The notes below the pieces were generated by a model. The model searched no databases, was not told the DNA's origin, and saw only the letters and a list, made by a program, of their open reading frames with translations. A stretch of DNA of 7,937 nt from Bifidobacteriaceae bacterium (lineage in GTDB: Bacteria; Actinomycetota; Actinomycetes; Actinomycetales; WQXJ01): the NCBI GenBank assembly GCA_031278665.1, contig JAITKC010000243.1, positions 1 to 7,937 of the forward strand, read 5' to 3'. Shown here one piece after another: positions 1 to 6,155 of this stretch; position 1 is the first letter of the stretch, and the number at the start of each line of letters is the position of its first letter. Both the position numbers and the translations under genes were made by a program.

Positions 1-123
1 AAACGGTCGATGGCGACGGGGTACGCGGGGGTGCAGAACCCGTTGTTTTTCAACCAGAACACCGTCATGTTGTTCGGAGACGCCAAAACCCGGGTCGAAG
101 ACATCATCCACAACCTCCCTTAG
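1..123 (+). CDS. pntB: NAD(P) transhydrogenase subunit beta, C-terminal end (partial)
   Basis: The reading frame starting at base 1 is open and ends at TAG 121-123, giving the last 40 residues of a protein whose start is outside the window. The sequence contains [15 protein letters not shown], then NT-x-MLFGDAK, and ends in DIIHNLP. From memory this is nearly identical to the C-terminus of E. coli PntB, the NADP(H)-binding domain III of the proton-translocating transhydrogenase. That domain lies on the cytoplasmic side, where hydride passes between NADH and NADP+ coupled to proton movement; the GDAK segment helps bind NADP(H). Only this tail is visible, so membrane segments and the partner subunit PntA cannot be checked. 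The gene converges on the aldo/keto reductase gene, with a palindromic repeat array between them. Confidence 0.93.
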   Translation, partial: KRSMATGYAGVQNPLFFNQNTVMLFGDAKTRVEDIIHNLP

Positions 124-129
124 TACTAC

Positions 130-144
130 AGCCGTATTTCGGCT
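130..144 (+). terminator. Small hairpin just after pntB, possible weak terminator
   Basis: AGCCG (130-134) and CGGCT (140-144) form a 5-bp stem with a 5-base loop, six bases after the pntB stop codon. No T-run follows, so a classical intrinsic terminator is not supported. The larger palindromes downstream could do that job instead. Confidence 0.25.
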
Positions 145-219
145 CCTGACCTGTGTCGGTAGTGGCTGAGTTGGGCGCGGCGCCGGCGCCGGCACCGGCG
201 CACCGGCCGGGAAGCCGAG

Positions 220-273
220 GTCCAGAACCCCGCGCACGGCGCCCCCGGCGCCGACGTGCGGGCAGTTCTGGAC
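220..273. repeat. Palindrome copy 1 of the intergenic array
   Basis: GTCCAGAAC (220-228) pairs perfectly with GTTCTGGAC (265-273). Inside, CGCACG (233-238) pairs with CGTGCG (255-260). At the centre two GGCGCC hexamers (238-243 and 247-252) can pair around a CCC loop. It would fold on either strand into one long hairpin with a small internal loop, and could terminate or stabilise transcripts from both sides. Confidence 0.8.
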
Positions 274-293
274 ATCCGACCCGGCGAGGTTGG

Positions 294-347
294 GCCCGGC
301 CCCGGGCAGGTCCCCGCAAACCCCCTGGTCAGCGGCCCGGGCCGGGC
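294..347. repeat. Second, GC-rich inverted repeat within the 157-bp unit
   Basis: GCCCGGCCC (294-302) is the exact reverse complement of GGGCCGGGC (339-347), with 36 bases between. The matching segment of the next unit (451-459 with 496-502) keeps the first seven pairs. Each full unit may therefore hold two alternating hairpins, as in composite REP/BIME elements. The high GC content makes chance pairing a real alternative. Confidence 0.45.
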
Positions 348-375
348 GGCGGCGGCGAACCGGCAGGGAGGCCGA

Positions 376-431
376 TGTCCAGAACCCCGCGCACGACGCC
401 GTCGGCGCCGACGTGCGGGCACTTCTGGACA
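376..431. repeat. Palindrome copy 2 of the intergenic array
   Basis: TGTCCAGAA (376-384) pairs with TTCTGGACA (423-431). The inner GCGCACG...CGTGCGGGC arms are kept, while the central bases differ from copy 1 (GACGCCGTCGGCGCC in place of GGCGCCCCCGGCGCC) and can still pair in part. Centre variation with arms kept suggests the stem arms are the conserved part. Confidence 0.8.
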
Positions 432-532
432 TCCGACCCGGCAGGGCTGGGCCCGGCCCCGGCCTGGTCCCCGCAAACCCGCTGGTCACCGGCCCGGGCC
501 GGCCGACGGCGGCGAACCGGCCGGAAAGCCCA

Positions 533-588
533 TGTCCAGAACCCCGCGCACGGCGCCCCCGGCGGCAACGTGCGGTCACTTCTGGACA
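533..588. repeat. Palindrome copy 3 of the intergenic array
   Basis: TGTCCAGAA (533-541) pairs with TTCTGGACA (580-588), with inner arms GCGCACG and CGTGCGG slightly altered (CAACGTGCGGTCAC). It is the copy nearest the 3' end of the aldo/keto reductase gene, and the sequence following it diverges from the other units after about 50 bases. Confidence 0.78.
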
Positions 589-671
589 TCCGAGCCGGCA
601 GGGTGGCCCAACCCGGCTCCGGTTGCCCGCAGCGCAGGCCAGCACACCGAGAGCTTTGTTGAAGCCCTGCG

Positions 672-1619
672 CTAAGGGGTTATGTAGCCGGCCGCCAGGG
701 TCAGCTCGTACCAGTCCTTCTTGGTCAGCGGCAGGTCGGAGCCCTCGGCGGCGGCGGCCAGGCGCGCGGGTGTGGTTGTGCCCAGCACCACTTGCATTTG
801 GGCCGGGTGCCGGGTGATCCAAGCGGTGGCGATGCCGATCGGGCTGACCCCATATTTCGCGGCCAGGCGGTCTAGCACCGCGTTGAGCTTGGGCTCGCGT
901 TCGTGGTCGCCGATGAAAGTTCCGTCGAAGAAGCCGCGCTGGAAGGGCGACCAAGCCTGAACGGTGACGCCGTGGGAGCGACAGTAGTCGAGCAGGCCGC
1001 CGGCGTCGCGCGTGATCGACTGATCCAAGCCCTCCATGTTGATCGCCATGCCTTGAGCGACCAGCGGCGCATGGGTGATGGACAACTGCAATTGGTTCGC
1101 CACCAGCGGCTGGCGAACGGCGGTCTTGAGCAGTTCGATCTGCTGGACGGAATGGTTGGAGACGCCGAAGCGGCGGACCTTTCCGGACGACTCCAACTGG
1201 TCGAATGCGAACGCCACTTCCTCCGGCTGGACAAGGGCGTCCGGGCGGTGCAGCAGCAGTATGTCGATGTAGTCGGTGCCAAGCGCCCGCAGCGAGCCTT
1301 CGGCGGCCTCAATCAGATGGGCGGCCGAGAAATCGAAATAGGCCCATCCCTCGCCGGTCGGCACAATGCCCGCCTTGGTTTGCAGGATCACATTCTCTCG
1401 TTCGGCGCTCGACCAGTTCAAGGCCTGGGCGAAGCGCCGCTCGCACTTGTGCGGCTGACCGCCGTACACATCGGCGTGGTCGAAGAAATTGATGCCGGCG
1501 TCAAGCGCCGTGCCGACCAACTCCCGAATCTCGGAGTCGGTCTTGTCGCCAATCCGCATCATGCCGGCGACAACATTGGGCACCAGCAAACCGCAGCCGG
1601 GCAGCCTGAACGTTTTCAT
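672..1619 (-). CDS. Aldo/keto reductase, YdhF-like
   Basis: A 315-residue protein of the aldo/keto reductase superfamily, soluble (alpha/beta)8-barrel enzymes that reduce carbonyls with NADPH. The catalytic tetrad is visible: Asp47 in FFDHADVYGG, Tyr52, Lys82 in QTKAGI and His124 in LLLHRPD. Other family marks are GKVRRFGVSNHS, the strand ending QAWSPF, and a C-terminal VVLGTTTPARL followed by a final GYITP. The whole resembles E. coli YdhF (about 298 residues, ending GYDVP), so I place it in that oxidoreductase group; the substrate is unknown. I chose ATG at 1619-1617 because GAGGA lies six bases upstream; a TTG two codons earlier would sit directly against that ribosome site. It is transcribed away from nadE and converges on pntB. 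One 60-base line counted inside it (1081-1140) is 60% G+C and another (1381-1440) 63%, lower than its neighbours. Confidence 0.92.
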   Translation of the reverse strand: MKTFRLPGCGLLVPNVVAGMMRIGDKTDSEIRELVGTALDAGINFFDHADVYGGQPHKCERRFAQALNWSSAERENVILQTKAGIVPTGEGWAYFDFSAAHLIEAAEGSLRALGTDYIDILLLHRPDALVQPEEVAFAFDQLESSGKVRRFGVSNHSVQQIELLKTAVRQPLVANQLQLSITHAPLVAQGMAINMEGLDQSITRDAGGLLDYCRSHGVTVQAWSPFQRGFFDGTFIGDHEREPKLNAVLDRLAAKYGVSPIGIATAWITRHPAQMQVVLGTTTPARLAAAAEGSDLPLTKKDWYELTLAAGYITP

Positions 1620-1625
1620 AGTCAA

Positions 1626-1630
1626 TCCTC
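1626..1630 (-). promoter_or_regulatory. Ribosome binding site of the aldo/keto reductase gene
   Basis: On the - strand GAGGA is followed by six bases (TTGACT) and then ATG. This favours ATG at 1619-1617 over TTG at 1625-1623 as the start. Confidence 0.7.
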
Positions 1631-1843
1631 GGTAGAAACAGCCGCTACACCGGCCAACACTAATGGAACCGCTCCCACAGCGCCACCTTCCCCCGCGCCG
1701 GGTGACCCAGTTGCCGGGCCCGCCGCTCCGCGCTGTTCGCCTGCCGGCGGCATCGGCATTGTCTGGCCAGGCGCCGGCGGAGCGTCAATAGCGCGCCGCC
1801 CGGCTGGCGGGCGGATCGGGGCAGCCGGCCGGGCGCAACTTCT

Positions 1844-1848
1844 GGGAG
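1844..1848 (+). promoter_or_regulatory. Ribosome binding site of nadE
   Basis: GGGAG lies nine bases before GTG 1858-1860. This supports that GTG as start rather than the next in-frame GTG at 1885, which has no purine-rich site close before it. Confidence 0.6.
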
Positions 1849-1857
1849 ACTGTCGGG

Positions 1858-4161
1858 GTGGAAGCCGATGCCCATGCCGATGCCGTGGCGGCCGGTTTTG
1901 TCCGAGTCGCCGCCTGTTCGCTCCCGGTTCACCTGGCCGATCCGGCGGCCAATGCCCAGGCCATCGCGGATCAGGCGGACGCGGCCGCCCGCGCCGGAGC
2001 CAACCTGGTGGTTTTCCCCGAGTTGAGCCTGACCGGTTACTGCTTAGACGACCTGTTCATGCAGTCGGCTCTGCTCGACGCGACTGAGGCGGCCCTCGCC
2101 CAGTTGGCGCGCGCCTCGGCCGACTGGCCGGCGGCCGTGGTTGTCGGCGCGCCGCTGCGCGTCACCCACCGGCTTTACAACTGCGCGGTGGTGATCGCCG
2201 CCGGGCGCGTCCTGGGCGCCGTGCCGAAGTCCTACCTGCCCAATTACCGCGAGTTCTACGAACACCGCCAGTTCGCCTCGGGCCTGGGCTTGAACGGATC
2301 GGTCGTAATCGCCGGCGAAACTGTGCGGGTGGGCCCCAATCAATTGTTCGACATCGGCTTCGGCTCGCCCGCCGCCGCACCAGTCGCCGATGTCGCGCCC
2401 GCCGCCCAGCCCGCCGCCGATGTCACGCCCGCCGCCCAGCCCGCCGCCGATGTCGCGCCCGCCGCCGGCCTTCCGGCCCCTGGTTTGGGCGCGCCGGTCT
2501 TCCGCCTGGGCGTTGAGGTCTGCGAGGACCTCTGGGTGCCGATCTCGCCCGGCGCGGCCGCCGCCCTGGCGGGGGCCGAGGTCGTCGCCAACTGTTCGAG
2601 TAGTCCGATCACCGTCGGCAAGGCGCGCCAGCGCCGCCTCCTCAGCCAGGCCCAGTCCGCCAGGCTGATCTGCGGTTACGTCTTCGCCGCCAGCGGTTGG
2701 GGCGAGTCCTCGACGGACCTCGGCTGGGACGGCCAAACTATGGTCTTCGAGCGCGGCGAGCTTCTGGCCCAGGGACCGCGTTTCGACTCCGGCCCGGTCA
2801 CCACACTGGCCGACGTCGATCTGGCCCTGATCCGCCAGGACCGCCTCCGTCAGGGCACCTTTGACGACAACCGCGTCGCCAACAGCGGCCTGACCAGCGG
2901 CTTCCGCGTCAGCGCGGCGAGGCTCGGGGGCCCCGCCGAGGACGGCGCCCAACCCCGGCCGACCGCGCTGACGGGGCCGGAGCGAAGCGCCAAATTGGGA
3001 CAACGCGGCGGGCGGCCGAATGCGGGCGCCGGCGCGGCGGGTGAGCGGGGCGGGCGGCGCGGCATCGTGCGCCTAATGCGGCCGACGCCGCGCTTCCCCT
3101 TTGTTCCGGACGACCCGGCCCGGCTCGACCAAGACTGTTACGAGGCCTACAACATCCAGGTCAGCGCCCTGGTCAGACGCCTGACCGCGATTGGGCGGCC
3201 GAAAGTCGTGATCGGGCTGTCGGGGGGGCTGGACTCGTCCCAGGCGCTGATCGTGGCGGCCAAGGCGATCAACCTGCTGGGTCTGCCGCGCGGCGACATT
3301 CTCGCCTACACGCTGCCCGGGTTCGCCACCACCGAGGCGACCAAAGCCAACGCGATCGCCTTGGCCGAGGCGCTAGGCGTGAGTTTCGAGGAGATCGACA
3401 TCCGGCCGGCCGCCCGGCGACTGCTGGCCGACTTGGACCATCCCTTCGCCCGGGGCCTGCCGGTCTACGACGTCACCTTCGAGAACGTCCAGGCCGGCCT
3501 GAGGACGGACTACCTCTTCCGGTTGGCGAACCAGCGGGGCGGGATTGTGCTGGGCACCGGCGACCTGTCGGAGTTGGCCCTGGGCTGGTGCACTTACGGC
3601 GTTGGCGACCAAATGTCGCACTACAACGTCAACGCGGGCGTGCCGAAGACGCTGATCCAACATCTGATCCGGTGGGTGGTCAAGACGGGTCAGTTCGACG
3701 CCGCGGTCGGCCGGACCCTTCAGGCGGTGGTGGACACCGAGATCAGCCCGGAGTTGGTCCCCCCGGACCGGTCGGGGGAAATCCAGTCGACCCAGTCGGT
3801 GATCGGCCCCTACCCGCTGGCGGACTTCGCGCTGTATTACACAATGCGCTTTGGGCTAACCCCCCGGCAGGTCTTTTACCGCCTGCGCCAAGCCTGGCAG
3901 GACCCGGACCAGGGCAGCTGGCCGGAGGACGTGCCGCCGGCCGACCGCCGGGGCTACTCGCCGGCGCAGTTGGCGGGCTGGTTGGAGGTTTTTTACCAGC
4001 GCTTCTTCACCTCGCAGTTCAAACGCTCGGCCTTGCCGAACGGCCCCAAAGTGATCGCCGCCGGGTCGCTGTCCCCGCGCGGGGACTGGCGCCAGCCCTC
4101 GGACGTCGCCCCCGTCCTGTGGCGCCAAGAAATCGAGGCGATCAAGGCCGCCTTTGGCTGA
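1858..4161 (+). CDS. nadE: Glutamine-dependent NAD+ synthetase
   Basis: This 767-residue enzyme amidates nicotinic acid adenine dinucleotide to NAD+ using ATP and glutamine-derived ammonia, the last step of NAD synthesis. The N-terminal nitrilase-fold glutaminase domain has Glu55 (FPELSLTGY), Lys124 ([14 protein letters not shown]) and Cys222 (EVCEDLWVP). The C-terminal synthetase domain has the ATP pyrophosphatase loop SGGLDSS (455-461), [25 protein letters not shown] and the ending [12 protein letters not shown]...LSPRGDWR. It matches M. tuberculosis NadE (679 residues, recalled triad Glu52/Lys121/Cys176) closely. The difference in length is mostly two insertions: about 43 residues (near 170-213) between Lys and Cys, and about 40 residues (near 353-407) between the domains. 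The GTG start has GGGAG nine bases upstream. The gene lies 37 bases before the PhzE-type gene and may be cotranscribed with it. Confidence 0.97.
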   Translation: MEADAHADAVAAGFVRVAACSLPVHLADPAANAQAIADQADAAARAGANLVVFPELSLTGYCLDDLFMQSALLDATEAALAQLARASADWPAAVVVGAPLRVTHRLYNCAVVIAAGRVLGAVPKSYLPNYREFYEHRQFASGLGLNGSVVIAGETVRVGPNQLFDIGFGSPAAAPVADVAPAAQPAADVTPAAQPAADVAPAAGLPAPGLGAPVFRLGVEVCEDLWVPISPGAAAALAGAEVVANCSSSPITVGKARQRRLLSQAQSARLICGYVFAASGWGESSTDLGWDGQTMVFERGELLAQGPRFDSGPVTTLADVDLALIRQDRLRQGTFDDNRVANSGLTSGFRVSAARLGGPAEDGAQPRPTALTGPERSAKLGQRGGRPNAGAGAAGERGGRRGIVRLMRPTPRFPFVPDDPARLDQDCYEAYNIQVSALVRRLTAIGRPKVVIGLSGGLDSSQALIVAAKAINLLGLPRGDILAYTLPGFATTEATKANAIALAEALGVSFEEIDIRPAARRLLADLDHPFARGLPVYDVTFENVQAGLRTDYLFRLANQRGGIVLGTGDLSELALGWCTYGVGDQMSHYNVNAGVPKTLIQHLIRWVVKTGQFDAAVGRTLQAVVDTEISPELVPPDRSGEIQSTQSVIGPYPLADFALYYTMRFGLTPRQVFYRLRQAWQDPDQGSWPEDVPPADRRGYSPAQLAGWLEVFYQRFFTSQFKRSALPNGPKVIAAGSLSPRGDWRQPSDVAPVLWRQEIEAIKAAFG
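2386..2466 (+). repeat. 30-bp tandem repeat inside nadE
   Basis: About 2.7 copies of a 30-bp unit (2386-2415, 2416-2445, partial 2446-2466). Copies 1 and 2 differ at one base (GTCGCG versus GTCACG). The unit is ten codons long and encodes [10 protein letters not shown], then [10 protein letters not shown], then ADVAPAAG, forming most of the Ala/Pro-rich insertion ahead of the catalytic cysteine. Near identity at the DNA level indicates recent duplication. Confidence 0.92.
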
Positions 4162-4185
4162 CCGAAGGCTGACCGACGGCCTGAC
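4156..4185 (+). repeat. 11-bp-spaced direct repeats upstream of the PhzE-type gene
   Basis: GGCTGACCGA occurs at 4156-4165 and again at 4167-4176, followed by a weaker GGCCTGAC at 4178-4185. The period is 11 bp, about one helical turn, so all copies face the same side of the DNA. The first copy overlaps the nadE stop codon and the last touches the putative -10 box. It could be a regulator binding array or a small tandem duplication. Confidence 0.5.
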
Positions 4186-4191
4186 TATTGT
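4186..4191 (+). promoter_or_regulatory. Putative -10 box of a leaderless promoter for the PhzE-type gene
   Basis: TATTGT fits the actinobacterial -10 pattern TANNNT and lies seven bases before GTG 4199, the distance expected if transcription begins at the start codon. No purine-rich ribosome site precedes this GTG and an in-frame TAA (4196-4198) abuts it, so translation cannot start further upstream. The -35 region (about 4163-4168, CGAAGG) is not a recognisable hexamer. Confidence 0.45.
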
Positions 4192-4198
4192 GTTCTAA

Positions 4199-6109
4199 GT
4201 GAGCCCCGATCAGCCCGCCGCCGTCCTACCCGCCCCCGATCAGCCGTTTGCGCTGATCAGACGCGGCGACTCGGCTGTGGTCGAAGTCCTGACGGGCGAG
4301 GTCCGAGATGTCGAGACGACCGCCCAAATACCCTTGGACTTTAGTCCGGTGCTGGCCATTTTGCCGTTCCGCCAGATTGTCGAGCGCGGTTTCGACGTGG
4401 TCGACGACAACGCCCCGCTGCGCTGTCTGATCGCCAAGGACCGGCGCGCCGTGCCGGTCCAGGAGTTGTTGGCGGCGCTGCCGGCCAGCGTCCCGGCCTT
4501 CCAGGCCGAGGGCTTCGACCTCTCCGACGACGAATACGCGGCCCAAGTCAAAGACGTCATCGTCGAGGAGATCGGGCGCGGCGAGGGGGCGAACTTCGTC
4601 CTGCATCGCTCGTTCGCCGGCCGGGTCGCCTCCGATCCGCGCACCGCCGTGTTGGCCTGGTTGGCGGCGCTGCTGCGCGGCGAACAGGGGGCGTACTGGA
4701 CTTACGCGGTCTTCGCCGACGGCCTGGCGTTCGCCGGGGCCAGTCCGGAGCGCCATCTGACAGTCAAGTCCGGCGTGGTGACGATGAACCCGATTTCCGG
4801 CACCTACCGCCATCCGGCCGAGGGGCCGACCGTCCCCGGGATGCTCGCCTTCCTGACCGACGCCAAGGAGGTCGACGAACTCTTCATGGTGGTGGACGAG
4901 GAGCTGAAGTTGATGAGCGCCATCTGCCCGGCGGGCGGGCGGATGATCGGCCCGTACCTGAAGCCGATGAGCCGGGTGACGCACACCGAGTACCTGCTGG
5001 AGGGCCTGACCGAGGCCGATCCGCGCGAGGTCCTGCGCCAAACTATGTTCGCGCCCACGGTCACCGGCGCGCCGATGCAGAACGCCTGTTCGGTTATCGC
5101 CCGCCGCGAGCGCCGCCCGCGCGGCTACTACGCCGGGGTGATGGCGCTATTCGAGTCGGGACCGGGCGGCGTCTGGGACGTCGACGCCCCGATCCTCATC
5201 CGCACCGCCTACGTCGATTCGGCGGGCCGCGTCGCGGTGCCGGCCGGCGCCACGCTGGTCCGCCACTCCGATCCGGCCAGCGAGGTGGCCGAGACCAGAA
5301 CTAAGGCCGCCGGCGTGTTGGCGGCGATCGGCGCGTCGTCGCCCGATGCCGCCGGGCCGCCTCCCAGCCCCGTCTCGCCCAGCTCGCGCGGCCGGTCCGG
5401 CGCCGGAGCCGGGCCGTCGCCCGATGCCGCCGGCCCGCCTCCCAGCCCGTCCGCCGTGGCGGCGGATCGCCAGGTCGCGGCCACTTTGATGTACCGCAAC
5501 GAGAGACTGGCCGAGTTCTGGCTGCGCCCGCAGGTCAGCGCGGCCAGTCCGCTGGCCGGCCTGACGGCGGTGGTGGTCGACGCCGAGGACCACTTCTCGC
5601 AGATGTTGGCCCACCTGCTCAGGCGGCTGGGCGCGCGGGTGCGCGTCGAATCGTGGGCGGACTACCGCCCCGGCGGCGAGGACTTGGTAATACCCGGACC
5701 CGGACCGGGCGACCCGTCCGGCGGCGAGCCGCGAATCGAAACGCTGCGGCGCGTCATCGGCCAACGCCTGGAAGCTGGCAAACCGCTGCTGGCCGTTTGC
5801 CTGTCCCATCAGATTCTGGCCCGGCTGGCGGGGCTGGAGTTGCGCCAACTGACCCGGCCCCATCAGGGCGAGCAGTTGACCGACGAACTATTCGGCGGAC
5901 CGGCCACGCTGGGCTATTACAACACCTTCACAGCGGTTGCGCCGCTGGAGCCCCGGCCCGGGCTTACGGTGGTCAGACGGCGCGGCACCGACGAGGCTAT
6001 CGCCCTGCGCGGCGGTCGTTTCGCGTCTTTGCAAGGTCACCCCGAGTCGGCGCTGTCGCCCGACGGAATGGCCTTGCTGGCGCGCCTCATCCCGACGCTG
6101 ACCGGGTGA
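4199..6109 (+). CDS. PhzE-type 2-amino-2-deoxyisochorismate (ADIC) / anthranilate synthase, fused to its glutaminase
   Basis: A 636-residue fusion of a chorismate-converting domain (about 15-377) and a class I glutamine amidotransferase domain (about 453-636). The synthase part shows PFRQIVERGF, GANFVLHRSF, MNPISGTYRHP (196-206), DELFMVVDEELKLM, SRVTHTEYLLEG, PTVTGAP and SEVAETRTKAAG. The glutaminase part shows GPGPGD, Cys534 (AVCLSHQIL), His614 and Glu616 (GHPES), a complete triad. Length, order and wording match phenazine PhzE as I recall it. In PISGT the residue that is Lys in PabB and Ala in E. coli TrpE is Ser. The enzyme should aminate chorismate to ADIC; whether it stops there or eliminates pyruvate to give anthranilate cannot be read here. 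No phz, trp or other aromatic-pathway genes are visible nearby. The GTG start is fixed by an adjacent in-frame stop. The linker (about 379-424) is Pro/Ser/Gly-rich and contains an internal duplication. Confidence 0.9.
   Translation: MSPDQPAAVLPAPDQPFALIRRGDSAVVEVLTGEVRDVETTAQIPLDFSPVLAILPFRQIVERGFDVVDDNAPLRCLIAKDRRAVPVQELLAALPASVPAFQAEGFDLSDDEYAAQVKDVIVEEIGRGEGANFVLHRSFAGRVASDPRTAVLAWLAALLRGEQGAYWTYAVFADGLAFAGASPERHLTVKSGVVTMNPISGTYRHPAEGPTVPGMLAFLTDAKEVDELFMVVDEELKLMSAICPAGGRMIGPYLKPMSRVTHTEYLLEGLTEADPREVLRQTMFAPTVTGAPMQNACSVIARRERRPRGYYAGVMALFESGPGGVWDVDAPILIRTAYVDSAGRVAVPAGATLVRHSDPASEVAETRTKAAGVLAAIGASSPDAAGPPPSPVSPSSRGRSGAGAGPSPDAAGPPPSPSAVAADRQVAATLMYRNERLAEFWLRPQVSAASPLAGLTAVVVDAEDHFSQMLAHLLRRLGARVRVESWADYRPGGEDLVIPGPGPGDPSGGEPRIETLRRVIGQRLEAGKPLLAVCLSHQILARLAGLELRQLTRPHQGEQLTDELFGGPATLGYYNTFTAVAPLEPRPGLTVVRRRGTDEAIALRGGRFASLQGHPESALSPDGMALLARLIPTLTG
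5338..5448 (+). repeat. 33-bp direct repeat in the PhzE-type linker
   Basis: The 33-bp sequences at 5338-5370 and 5416-5448 begin GTCGCCCGATGCCGCC and differ at one base. They are 78 bp (26 codons) apart, in the same frame, and encode SPDAAGPPPSP twice. Between them is an Arg/Ser/Gly/Ala-rich stretch. The repeat lies wholly within the flexible linker between the synthase and glutaminase domains. Confidence 0.9.
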
Positions 6110-6144
6110 AACGCCGATTGGCGGGCGAAGGGCCGGACAAGTGG

Positions 6145-6153
6145 AAGGAGGTG
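6145..6153 (+). promoter_or_regulatory. Strong ribosome binding site of cdd
   Basis: AAGGAGGTG closely matches the complement of the 16S rRNA 3' end and lies just before ATG 6156. The upstream in-frame GTG at 6141 precedes this site, so it is not the start. Confidence 0.75.
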
Positions 6154-6155
6154 TG

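Larger units (their letters stand above)
200..640. repeat. Array of about three 157-bp palindrome-bearing repeats
   Basis: The same block recurs with its GTCCAGAAC core at 220, 377 and 534, an exact 157-bp period. Each unit has a 54-56-bp imperfect palindrome, then a segment reading ATCCGACCCGGC, a GC-rich stretch with GGTCCCCGCAAACCC, and a lead-in (GAACCGGC-GG-AA/GAGCC) to the next unit. The third copy fades after about 640. The array fills most of the 548-base gap between the convergent ends of pntB and the aldo/keto reductase gene. The period is not a multiple of three, so equivalent positions fall in different frames; the long open frames here reflect lack of stop codons in GC-rich DNA rather than a protein. 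The overall look is that of REP/BIME-type intergenic repeats. I do not recognise the family. Confidence 0.85.
1620..1857. other. Divergent intergenic region between the reductase gene and nadE
   Basis: This 238-bp spacer must hold promoters for both divergent genes. I see no convincing -35/-10 pair on either strand. A TTGTCT (1759-1764) and a TCAATA (1785-1790) are 20 bases apart, too far for a standard sigma-70 promoter. CCGGCTG (1800-1806) and CAGCCGG (1822-1828) form a 7-bp inverted repeat with a 15-base loop just upstream of the nadE ribosome site; it could be a leader hairpin or operator, or chance in GC-rich DNA. No small gene is supported here. Confidence 0.5.

Noticed and set aside
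220..588. CRISPR array
   Set aside because: The repeats are 157 bp apart and the intervening sequences are themselves repeated, not unique spacers. No cas genes are present.
153..817. Three overlapping long open frames on the + strand, and others on the - strand, across the repeat array
   Set aside because: They translate the 157-bp repeats, whose period shifts frame each copy. The proteins are Arg/Pro/Ala-rich with no family resemblance and no good ribosome sites. One also runs into the reductase gene antisense.
1759..1790. TTGTCT/TCAATA as a nadE promoter
   Set aside because: The 20-base spacing and weak -10 do not support a sigma-70 promoter.
1660..1932. A 90-codon - strand open frame over the divergent spacer
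   Set aside because: It overlaps the nadE start and ribosome site, is Arg-rich, and shows no motif.
903..2087. A 394-codon open frame on the + strand
   Set aside because: It is antisense to the aldo/keto reductase and then crosses the spacer into nadE in another frame. The reductase has a full catalytic tetrad and family motifs, so this is a shadow.
2044..3003. A 319-codon - strand open frame with [11 protein letters not shown] repeats
   Set aside because: It is the antisense reading of nadE, and its repeats mirror the 30-bp nadE repeat.
4226..5041. A 271-codon - strand open frame
   Set aside because: Antisense to the PhzE-type gene, with no recognisable domain.
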